From Anaerolineaceae bacterium (GTDB taxonomy: Bacteria; Chloroflexota; Anaerolineae; Anaerolineales; Anaerolineaceae), in the NCBI GenBank assembly GCA_003448875.1, contig DLXG01000164.1, forward strand, positions 1 through 5,376: a stretch of DNA of 5,376 bases. Direction: 5' to 3'. The notes under the pieces were generated by a model, which saw only the letters and a program-made list of their open reading frames with translations, was not told the DNA's origin and made no database searches. Position 1 is the stretch's first letter; every line of letters begins with the position of its first letter. Shown piece by piece: positions 1 to 5,376 of this stretch. The position numbers were made by a program, and so were the translations under genes.

Positions 1-246
1 GCGCGGGTGCCGACCAGCGACGAGGCCGGTATGAAGGAGGCCACCAGCAAGATTCAGGAGCTGATGCTGACCGAAATGCCGATGATCCCGCTGTGGTACA
101 ACGGCCTGTGGGCGCAGTGGACCGAATCGACCTGGACGAACTGGCCGAGCGAGAAGAATCCGGTTTCGCTGCCTTCTACCTGGTCCGGTTACTGGCAGAT
201 GGGCGGTTTGCACACCCTCATCAACCTGAAACCGGTCTCACCCTGA
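1..246 (+). CDS. ABC transporter substrate-binding protein, family 5 (C-terminal fragment)
   Basis: This is the last 81 residues of an extracytoplasmic solute-binding protein; the frame is open at the left window edge, so the signal peptide and most of the protein lie outside. Family 5 proteins are usually 500-600 residues and deliver ligand to the permease pair. The visible part has an amphipathic helix (about residues 10-25), then MPMIPLWYNG (26-35), a Trp-rich stretch including WTNWP (45-49) and an ending LINLKP (73-78). A 'P.IPLWYN...W.NWP...NP' tail is typical of family 5 members in operons like this one. Identification rests on this tail and on the opp/dpp-type permease and ATPase genes directly downstream. 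The many aromatic residues would fit a sugar-like ligand, but this is inference. The apparent GTG at 7 is internal, not a true start. Confidence 0.85.
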   Translation, partial: ARVPTSDEAGMKEATSKIQELMLTEMPMIPLWYNGLWAQWTESTWTNWPSEKNPVSLPSTWSGYWQMGGLHTLINLKPVSP

Positions 247-256
247 TCCTTGAAGC

Positions 257-297
257 GGGGGATGCCGCCTCTGCCTGTGGGGGAGGCGGCATCCTCT
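257..297 (+). terminator. Stem-loop between binding-protein and permease genes (attenuator or mRNA-stabilising hairpin)
   Basis: A perfect 11-base inverted repeat (261-271 with 283-293) encloses an 11-base loop, and can be lengthened by up to four outer pairs that include G-U. It begins 14 bases after the binding-protein stop. The bases after the stem are pyrimidine-rich (CTCTTCC) but lack a run of T, so it is not a textbook intrinsic terminator. Hairpins here are common in binding-protein operons, where they protect the upstream message and reduce read-through, giving excess binding protein over permease. That role is inferred from position. Confidence 0.6.
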
Positions 298-360
298 TCC
301 TGATGCGGATTTAGCGTTTGTAAAGATGTAAGTACGAGAAGAAACCGGCAGGAGACTTTC

Positions 361-1359
361 ATGCGGCGCTATTTGATACGCAAAATTGTGATTTACGCGC
401 TGACCTTTTTTCTGGCTGTGACGGTTGACTGGTTGATTCCGCGCTTCATGCCGGGTGATCCGATTCGCAACATGCTGACGCGGGTTTCGGTGGCCTCGAA
501 CGCCACCGCCATTCAAATGATGTATGATTATTACGCCCGCCTGTTTGGTCTGGATTTACCCTTATGGCAGCAGTATCTCAACTTCTGGAAGGCGCTCTTT
601 CAGGGGGATTTGGGCATCAGCACCTACCTCTTCCCAACCCCGGTGGTAGATGTCCTCAAACGGGCAGTCCCTTACGATGTCTTTCTGCTGGTGCCGGCGA
701 TTCTGTTGGGCTGGTACACCGGCAATAAGTTCGGGGCGTTTGCGGCGCGTTCCAAACGGCTGGATAATTTCGTCCTGCCGCTCAGTTATATTCTCACTGC
801 CACGCCCTACATGTGGCTGGGGATTTTGCTGGCGTGGTTTTTTGGGATTGTGTTGGGCATCTTTCCGATTGCGGGGGCGTATTCCTTTTCCCTGCGCCCG
901 ACCCTGTCGTTGACCTTTGCGCTTGACCTGCTCCACCACTGGTTCCTGCCTTTTGCCTCGATCTTCATCATCGAATTTGGCGGCTGGGCGATCGGCATGC
1001 GCAACATGATCATTTACGAACTGGAAGCCGAGTACTCGCGTTACCTGAATGCGCTGGGGTCTCCCAAAAGCCTTGTCCGAAAATATGCTTTCAATAACGC
1101 CATTCTGCCGCAAATCACCGGGCTGGCGCTCAAACTGGGGGTGATCGTCGCCGGGGCGCTGGTAACCGAAGTGGTGTTTTCGTATCCGGGCATCGGCTAT
1201 CTTTTGCTGGCGGCCATCCAGAATCAGGACTATTTTCTGATTCAGGGCTGTTTTCTCTTCATCATTCTGGGGGTTCTGATTGCCAATTTTGTGATTGATC
1301 TGGTTTATCTGGTAGTTGACCCGCGCACACGACGGGGCATGGTGGGAGAATCGGCATGA
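361..1359 (+). CDS. ABC transporter permease, DppB/OppB type
   Basis: This is an inner-membrane subunit of 332 residues that forms half of the translocation channel of a binding-protein-dependent importer. The N-terminus has the family's typical start: basic MRRYLIRK, a first membrane helix (about 9-27) and the PRFMPGDP motif (27-34). Further hydrophobic segments lie near 105-125, 138-172, 191-211, 258-283 and 296-319, matching the usual six helices. The cytoplasmic EAA loop that docks on the ATPase lies at about 222-252, with its conserved Gly at 233 and ILP at 248-250. PGIG (276-279) is also characteristic. The ATG is supported by AGGAG at 350-354, six bases upstream. The stop overlaps the start of the next permease (ATGA). 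Length is normal for DppB-like proteins. The subfamily resembles oligosaccharide and peptide importers alike, so the substrate is not assigned. Confidence 0.93.
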   Translation: MRRYLIRKIVIYALTFFLAVTVDWLIPRFMPGDPIRNMLTRVSVASNATAIQMMYDYYARLFGLDLPLWQQYLNFWKALFQGDLGISTYLFPTPVVDVLKRAVPYDVFLLVPAILLGWYTGNKFGAFAARSKRLDNFVLPLSYILTATPYMWLGILLAWFFGIVLGIFPIAGAYSFSLRPTLSLTFALDLLHHWFLPFASIFIIEFGGWAIGMRNMIIYELEAEYSRYLNALGSPKSLVRKYAFNNAILPQITGLALKLGVIVAGALVTEVVFSYPGIGYLLLAAIQNQDYFLIQGCFLFIILGVLIANFVIDLVYLVVDPRTRRGMVGESA

Positions 1360-2207
1360 AGAAGCGCAGCGAAGTCCTGTATTTCACCTTACGCAATAAA
1401 AAACTGCTGATCGGCAGCGGCATTATCCTGATTTTCCTGATTCTGGCGCTGATTGGCCCGTCCTTCACCCAATACAAGCCGCTGGATTACGCCAGCCCGC
1501 GCGGCGCCGAGCCGCCCTCCGCCAAGTTCTGGATGGGCACGACCTTCTTCGGGCAGGATGTTTTCTCGCAGTTTGTCAACGGCCTGCGGGCGACCTTTGT
1601 GGTCGGTCTGCTGGGCGGCGGTTTGGGCACGCTGGTGGGGATGCTGATCGGTTTTACCGCCGGTTACCGCGGGGGGATTGTGGATGAAATCCTCAATGCT
1701 TTCACCAATATTGTGCTGGTGATTCCCACGCTGGCAGTTCTGTTGATCATTGCGGCTTACTTGCAGGTACGCAGCCTGATGATGGAATGCCTGTTCATCG
1801 GCCTGACGGCCTGGCCGTGGGCTGCCCGTGCCATCCGCGCTCAGACCTTCTCTCTGCGCACGCGCGATTTTGTGGATCTGGCCAAACTGAGCGGCATGAA
1901 GCCGTTACGCATCATCCGTGATGAAATTGCCCCCAATATGATGTCTTATCTGGTGCTGGTGTTCATTTTACAGTTTGGCGGAGCAATCCTCACCGCTGCC
2001 ACACTGGATTTTATCGGTCTCGGGCCGACCAACACCATCTCGCTGGGGTTGATGATGCAATACGCCGTGTTGTGGGGAGCCCTGCCGTTCGGGATGTGGT
2101 GGTGGTTTGTGCCGCCGGGGCTGGCCATTACCGCCATTGTCGGCGCGCTTTACAGCATGAACGTCGGGCTGGATGAGATCTTTAATCCGAAACTGCGTGA
2201 GATTTAA
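1356..2207 (+). CDS. ABC transporter permease, DppC/OppC type
   Basis: This is the second channel-forming permease, 283 residues, expected to pair with the preceding DppB-like subunit. A basic N-terminus is followed by a first membrane helix (about 17-37) and the DppC-type periplasmic segment, which reads WMGTTFFGQDVFSQ (59-72) where the family has a GTD..GRD.FSR pattern. Further hydrophobic helices lie at about 82-104, 115-137, 143-160, 197-222 and 247-268. The EAA loop is at 171-196 (DFVDLAKLSGMKPLRIIRDE onward, with Gly180 and APN at 192-194). The ATG overlaps the upstream stop by four bases, and GGGAG at 1344-1348 lies seven bases upstream, so translational coupling is likely. It ends three bases before the first ATPase. 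Length is within the family's normal range (about 280-300). Confidence 0.93.
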   Translation: MKKRSEVLYFTLRNKKLLIGSGIILIFLILALIGPSFTQYKPLDYASPRGAEPPSAKFWMGTTFFGQDVFSQFVNGLRATFVVGLLGGGLGTLVGMLIGFTAGYRGGIVDEILNAFTNIVLVIPTLAVLLIIAAYLQVRSLMMECLFIGLTAWPWAARAIRAQTFSLRTRDFVDLAKLSGMKPLRIIRDEIAPNMMSYLVLVFILQFGGAILTAATLDFIGLGPTNTISLGLMMQYAVLWGALPFGMWWWFVPPGLAITAIVGALYSMNVGLDEIFNPKLREI

Positions 2208-2210
2208 ACC

Positions 2211-3182
2211 ATGGGATTAAAAGTTGAGAACCTGACCGTTTATTACCAAACCCTGCGGGGTGATGTGCGCGCTCTCGAACACGCCAGTTTTCAACTGGCG
2301 GATGGGGAGATCATGGGACTGGCGGGCGAATCGGGCTGCGGTAAACCCCCCCTCGGCCACAGCCTGATTGTGCTCTTCCCGCCGATGAAGTACATCGCCG
2401 GGCGGGTGGAGGTGGATGGGGAGGAAATCCCGATCTGGGATGCCGAAGGCATGAACACCTACCGCTTTCGCAAAATCTCCCTCATCCCGCAGTATGCGAT
2501 GAACGCCATGAACCCGATTCGAAAAATCGGCAAGATGATCGGTGAACTGCTGGAAGCGCGCGGTGTGGATTATAAAGACATGCTGCCGGAGTTGAAGCGG
2601 CGGCTTGATCTGGTATCTTTGCCGCACGAAGTGTTGAATATGTACCCGATTGAGCTTTCGGGTGGCATGAAACAACGCATGGTGATGGTGATTTCATCTC
2701 TGCTCAACCCCTCGCTGTTGATAGCCGATGAGATCACCTCGGCGCTGGATGTAGCCACCCAGAAGGCAGTGGCTGAGATGCTGGTGGAATTTCGTGAAAG
2801 GCAGTTCATCAATAATTTGATTGTAATAACCCACGATATTTCCATCCTGTATCAAATTGCCGACAGCATCCTGATCATGTACGCCGGGGTGCTGGCAGAG
2901 AAAGCCCCAACCAAGTCCATCATCGAATCCCCCCGTCACCCCTACACCCGGCTGTTGATCTCATCGCTGCCGGAGGTGGGGGTGCGCTTTGCCGAAAAGC
3001 GTTTGATGGGCATTCCCGGTAATCCTCCCTTGCTCTTGAATCCGCCGGCCGGCTGCCGCTTTCGGGAGCGCTGTCCGCTGGCTTACGAACGCTGTCTGGA
3101 AGAACCGCCGTTTATCGAGGTTGATAAGGATCATTTTGTAGCCTGCTGGAAGGAGTACGAGAATCATGCTCAGGCTAGATAA
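2211..3182 (+). CDS. ABC transporter ATPase, DppD/OppD type, with altered Walker A
   Basis: This cytoplasmic ATP-binding subunit has 323 residues, normal for DppD. Motifs are in order: Walker A region GESGCGKPP (39-47), Q-loop Gln94, signature LSGGM (149-153), Walker B with catalytic Glu ADE (172-174), D-loop SALD (177-180) and switch His208. The C-terminal Opp/Dpp extension has HPYT (243-246) and four cysteines at 282, 288, 295 and 312 (C-X5-C-X6-C-X16-C), a pattern linked to an iron-sulfur cluster in related transporters. The oddity is Walker A: the Ser/Thr that should follow Lys45 and coordinate magnesium is Pro46, followed by Pro47. All other motifs are intact. The start is nearly forced: the upstream permease's TAA lies in the same frame six bases before the ATG, and a later start would lose the nucleotide-binding strand. 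Only a weak GTGAG (2197-2201) precedes it, so coupling to the permease is likely. Confidence 0.92.
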   Translation: MGLKVENLTVYYQTLRGDVRALEHASFQLADGEIMGLAGESGCGKPPLGHSLIVLFPPMKYIAGRVEVDGEEIPIWDAEGMNTYRFRKISLIPQYAMNAMNPIRKIGKMIGELLEARGVDYKDMLPELKRRLDLVSLPHEVLNMYPIELSGGMKQRMVMVISSLLNPSLLIADEITSALDVATQKAVAEMLVEFRERQFINNLIVITHDISILYQIADSILIMYAGVLAEKAPTKSIIESPRHPYTRLLISSLPEVGVRFAEKRLMGIPGNPPLLLNPPAGCRFRERCPLAYERCLEEPPFIEVDKDHFVACWKEYENHAQAR

Positions 3183-4143
3183 AGTTTCCAAAATTTATCG
3201 GGTTGGCGCGTTCGGGGGCAAGGCACTGCTGGCGGTGAATAAGGTCAGTTTTGAGGTTCACAAGGGGCAGGTCGTTTCGCTGATCGGCGAGAGCGGCAGC
3301 GGTAAAAGCACCATCGGCAAGATGATTTTGCGCCTGTTGAAGCCCAGCGAGGGCAAAATCACGTATAACGGTGAGGATATTGGCGGTTTTGAGGGCGAGG
3401 CCTTGAAAAATTATTACCGGCAGGTGCAGGGGGTCTTTCAAGATCCGTTCAGTTCCTACAACCCGATCTTCAAAGCCGACCGGATTTTCCGGGTGGTGCA
3501 CGAGGAGTTCTTCCCGCAAGTATCCGCCGCCGAGTGGGGGGAGCGGGTGGAAAAGGCACTTTCTTCGGTGGGGCTGAACCCGGCGCATGTGTTGAACAAG
3601 TATCCCCACCAGCTCAGCGGCGGGCAGTTGCAGCGCTTTTTGATTGCGCGGGCTTTACTGCTGAACATTTCCTTTCTGGTCGCCGATGAAATCATCAGTA
3701 TGCTGGACGCCTCGACCCGCATTGATGTGCTGAACCTGCTGGCCGACCTGAAGGCTTACGGTCTTTCAATTCTGTTTATCACCCACGACCTTTCGCTGGC
3801 CTACTACATCAGTGAGCAGGCGGTGATTCTCTATAAAGGCAATGTGGCAGAACAGGGGGCGGTGGAAAAGATTTTCAACAACCCCCTCCATCCTTACACG
3901 CGCATGTTAATGGAATCGGTGCCCCGTTTAGACCGCAAGTGGGAAAAGGGGGTGCGGCTGGTGGATCGGGATGTGGAAAATTTACGGACCGGCTGTCCGT
4001 ATTACCAGCGCTGTCCGGTGGCTGAGCCGCGCTGTGCGCTCTCTCAGCCGCCGCTGGTGGAGGTGGAGCAGGATCATTGGGTGGCCTGCGTGCATTATGA
4101 GAGCGGCGCGGATGTTTTGAAGCCGCCCGCCCTTGCCGGGTAG
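3166..4143 (+). CDS. ABC transporter ATPase, DppF/OppF type
   Basis: This is the second ATP-binding subunit, 325 residues, expected to form the heterodimeric motor with the preceding DppD-like protein. All catalytic motifs are present: Walker A GESGSGKST (41-49), Q-loop Gln92 in VFQDP, signature LSGGQ (150-154), Walker B with catalytic Glu ADE (173-175), D-loop SMLD (178-181) and switch His207. The Opp/Dpp C-terminal extension follows, with HPYT (242-245) and cysteines 277, 283, 290 and 308 (C-X5-C-X6-C-X17-C), matching its partner. The ATG overlaps the end of the upstream ATPase gene by 17 bases in another frame, with AAGGAG at 3150-3155 ten bases upstream. The last gene of the operon on this strand, it runs up to a convergent gene pair. 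The short tail after Cys308 (about 17 residues) has no recognised motif. Confidence 0.94.
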   Translation: MLRLDKVSKIYRVGAFGGKALLAVNKVSFEVHKGQVVSLIGESGSGKSTIGKMILRLLKPSEGKITYNGEDIGGFEGEALKNYYRQVQGVFQDPFSSYNPIFKADRIFRVVHEEFFPQVSAAEWGERVEKALSSVGLNPAHVLNKYPHQLSGGQLQRFLIARALLLNISFLVADEIISMLDASTRIDVLNLLADLKAYGLSILFITHDLSLAYYISEQAVILYKGNVAEQGAVEKIFNNPLHPYTRMLMESVPRLDRKWEKGVRLVDRDVENLRTGCPYYQRCPVAEPRCALSQPPLVEVEQDHWVACVHYESGADVLKPPALAG

Positions 4144-4179
4144 GATGCCCGGACGGCGGAGTGAAGGAGGGTGTTTTTT
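4123..4179 (+). terminator. Possible terminator of the importer operon (weak)
   Basis: Nested inverted repeats span the last codons and the convergent gap: CCGGG (4136-4140) pairs with CCCGG (4148-4152) around a seven-base loop, and CCGCC (4123-4127) pairs with GGCGG (4155-4159). A run of six T follows at 4174-4179. The T run is 14 bases past the stem rather than adjacent, so this is not a standard intrinsic terminator. The position between convergent genes makes some termination signal plausible. No good hairpin with a T run is visible for the minus-strand gene. Confidence 0.3.
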
Positions 4180-4201
4180 AGTATCCGCACCTGCCCATTT
4201 C

Positions 4202-4903
4202 TTACATAAAAAAGTTCGTCATTACCGCTGAAAACAGATCAACACCCCAGTGGGCCAGCATGAAAGGGGTTAGCCGTCTGGTTTTCAGGTAGATGGGGAT
4301 AACGACAGCAAAAGGCAGGGTGGCAGTGAAGCGGTAAAGAATAAAATGTCCGTCGGGGAGGAAGGGTAGAGCGGTGTGTTGGAGTGCCCAGCCGAAAGCA
4401 ACCAGCAGCCCCGCCACCATACTAGAGCCGGTCAGAGTTTGCAGGCGGGGCAGGGTGTAACCCAGATAGGTCAATTGCTCGGTGATTCCCCAGACCAGCG
4501 GCCAGATCAGGATACTGAACAGCGTACCCCAGAGGGGGAGGCCGCCCATCGGAGCGGGAGGCGCTCCGCCGTAGATGAGAAGGCCGGCCAGCGTCCCGCC
4601 GCCAAAACCGAGCATGAGGAATAGAATCAAAAGCAGGAGTGCCACAGACAGGTCTTTCCAGAACAACTTACGATTGAAATCAATCAGTGTGGAAAGGCGC
4701 CGGCCTTCCCGGCGCATGAAGAAGCCGATCCCCAGCAAGCAAGCCAGATCAATTAATGTGCCATAAACCGTCCACCACGGCGCGGCGGATTGAATGGGGG
4801 CGGCTTCGCCTCCCAGATAAAAGACGAGGGCGAGCAATCCTTGAAAGAGCAGCGCCAGCAGAAAGCGGGCGAAGAGCATGAGGATGGGGGCAAAAATGAG
4901 CAT
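4202..4903 (-). CDS. CPBP-family (CAAX protease/bacteriocin-processing-like) membrane protein
   Basis: This is an integral membrane protein of 233 residues with hydrophobic segments near 5-30, 45-63, 86-111, 125-140, 160-178 and 195-206. The conserved core of the CPBP (ABI) family is recognisable: TEQLTYLGYTLPRL (141-154) at the place of EExxxR, WALQH (172-176) at the place of FxxxH, and HWGVD (218-222) matching HxxxD/N. Glu142, His176, His218 and Asp222 are retained as likely active-site residues. The second Glu of motif 1 is Gln143, the Arg position is Leu147, and Trp replaces Phe in motif 2. Family members are putative intramembrane metal-independent proteases or related to Rce1; the substrate here is unknown and activity is not assured. 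The ATG at 4903 has AGGAG (4909-4913) five bases upstream. It lies 68 bases after an acetyltransferase gene on the same strand and converges on the importer operon. Confidence 0.78.
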   Translation of the reverse strand: MLIFAPILMLFARFLLALLFQGLLALVFYLGGEAAPIQSAAPWWTVYGTLIDLACLLGIGFFMRREGRRLSTLIDFNRKLFWKDLSVALLLLILFLMLGFGGGTLAGLLIYGGAPPAPMGGLPLWGTLFSILIWPLVWGITEQLTYLGYTLPRLQTLTGSSMVAGLLVAFGWALQHTALPFLPDGHFILYRFTATLPFAVVIPIYLKTRRLTPFMLAHWGVDLFSAVMTNFFM

Positions 4904-4971
4904 GGTAACTCCTGAATATGGTGGCTGACAGAACGGATGATGGCTGCCCTTCTGGAAAAATACCTCTGTGC

Positions 4972-5376
4972 TTATACCCCATTAAACAAAGGGTGATACT
5001 GGACAATGCCGCGCTTACCGGCCAGTGCGTTTTCACGCAATTCCAGCACCATAAACACATCCTCCGGAACGTTGACCTCCCACTCAATCCCGTACGGTTT
5101 GGAGGGCTTGAAGCCGAAACGCGGGTAGTATTGCGGATGACCAAGCACAAAGACAACCTCCAGCCCGGCTTTTTGAAGATGATCGAGGGCGTGGCGGATT
5201 AACGCCGAGCCGACCCCTTGGTTTTGGAAGGCCGGTAAAACCGCCATTGGCCCGAGCCCGACCGCCGTCCATTGCTGATCACCATCTCTGACCGTGACGG
5301 GGGAGAACAGGATATGGCCGACGATTTGCCCGTCAAGCACGGCCACCAGCGACAGGATGACCGCTCCGCTGGCGCG
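4972..5376 (-). CDS. GNAT-family N-acetyltransferase, YhbS-like (5' end missing)
   Basis: The C-terminal 134 residues of a GNAT acetyltransferase are present. The frame stays open to the right window edge, so the N-terminus (roughly 25-40 residues, judging from the usual length of about 160-170) is outside; the GTG at 5346 is probably an internal Val. Visible features are the strand 'AVLDGQIVGHILFSPV', a core 'GPMAVLPAFQNQGVGSALI' with the acetyl-CoA pyrophosphate-binding QxxGxG loop (codons around 5209-5226), and GHPQYYPRFGF (codons 5110-5142), characteristic of the YhbS-like group. These enzymes transfer an acetyl group from acetyl-CoA to an amine, but the acceptor for this group is generally unknown. 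It is upstream of the CPBP gene on the same strand with a 68-base gap, so co-transcription is possible. No relation to the importer is evident. Confidence 0.87.
   Translation of the reverse strand, partial: RASGAVILSLVAVLDGQIVGHILFSPVTVRDGDQQWTAVGLGPMAVLPAFQNQGVGSALIRHALDHLQKAGLEVVFVLGHPQYYPRFGFKPSKPYGIEWEVNVPEDVFMVLELRENALAGKRGIVQYHPLFNGV

Noticed and set aside
311..333. Possible promoter-like TTAGCG/TAAGTA elements in the gap before the first permease.
   Set aside because: Match to sigma-70 consensus is poor and spacing is wrong; nothing distinguishes it from background.
331..340. The 10-mer AGTACGAGAA occurs both before the first permease and again at 3154-3163 before the second ATPase.
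   Set aside because: Shared 10-mers are expected several times by chance in a window of this size, and the two copies lie at different distances from the starts.
562..1113. A 183-residue open frame on the minus strand within the first permease gene, and similar long antisense frames inside both ATPase genes.
   Set aside because: They are low-complexity, Arg/Gln/Pro-rich shadows of convincing genes on the plus strand and show no recognisable domain.
2205..2213. The second permease's TAA and the first ATPase's ATG are in the same frame with one codon between, so stop read-through would give a permease-ATPase fusion.
   Set aside because: There is no recoding signal visible, the separate lengths match the families exactly, and same-frame adjacency occurs by chance one time in three.
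2727..2752. Walker B of the first ATPase reads DEITSALD and that of the second DEIISMLD, lacking the Pro of the common DEPTSALD.
   Set aside because: The catalytic Glu is present in both, and Ile at this place is, to my knowledge, common in this branch of Opp/Dpp ATPases, so it is not an anomaly on the level of the GKPP change.
4164..4209. AAGGAGGG followed by GTG could start a tiny 12-codon ORF in the convergent gap.
   Set aside because: The ORF is too short, the GTG directly abuts the Shine-Dalgarno-like sequence with no spacer, and it runs into the terminal codons of the opposite gene.
4697..4715. Perfect inverted repeat (7-base arms, 5-base loop) inside the CPBP gene.
   Set aside because: It encodes the basic loop RREGRR, and the symmetry follows from Arg and Gly codons (CGC CGG / CGG CGC) in a GC-rich gene; a coding explanation is sufficient.

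Overview
This window carries most of one ABC importer operon on the plus strand, followed by two convergent minus-strand genes. The importer belongs to the oligopeptide/dipeptide (Opp/Dpp) type with a family 5 substrate-binding protein. The order is the 3' end of the binding-protein gene (1-246), a strong inverted repeat in a 114-base gap, two permeases (361-1359 and 1356-2207) and two ATPases (2211-3182 and 3166-4143). From the first permease onward the genes overlap or nearly touch, as expected for one co-transcribed, translationally coupled unit. The binding protein would capture a solute outside the membrane, the permease heterodimer would form the channel, and the ATPase heterodimer would power it. 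The aromatic-rich C-terminus of the binding protein and the permease style resemble the branch of this family that often imports oligosaccharides (as in Thermotoga, Chloroflexota and Actinobacteria) rather than peptides. The substrate cannot be fixed from this window.

After a 58-base convergent gap come two minus-strand genes: a CPBP-type membrane protein (4202-4903), and upstream of it a GNAT acetyltransferase (4972 to the window edge, 5' end missing). They are 68 bases apart, probably form their own short transcription unit, and have no evident link to the importer.

The window looks like ordinary bacterial chromosome: moderately GC-rich, densely packed genes with clear Shine-Dalgarno sequences. 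The protein style suggests a Chloroflexota (Anaerolineae-like) or similar heterotroph, but that is an impression and not a demonstrated placement.

I see no RNA gene, CRISPR array, transposon, phage gene or novel multi-gene system. The most notable point is in the first ATPase: its Walker A motif reads GKPP where GKS/T is expected, inside a run of seven C. This is either a sequence error or a real loss of one nucleotide-binding site. The conserved stem-loop between the binding protein and permease genes is the second point worth a look.
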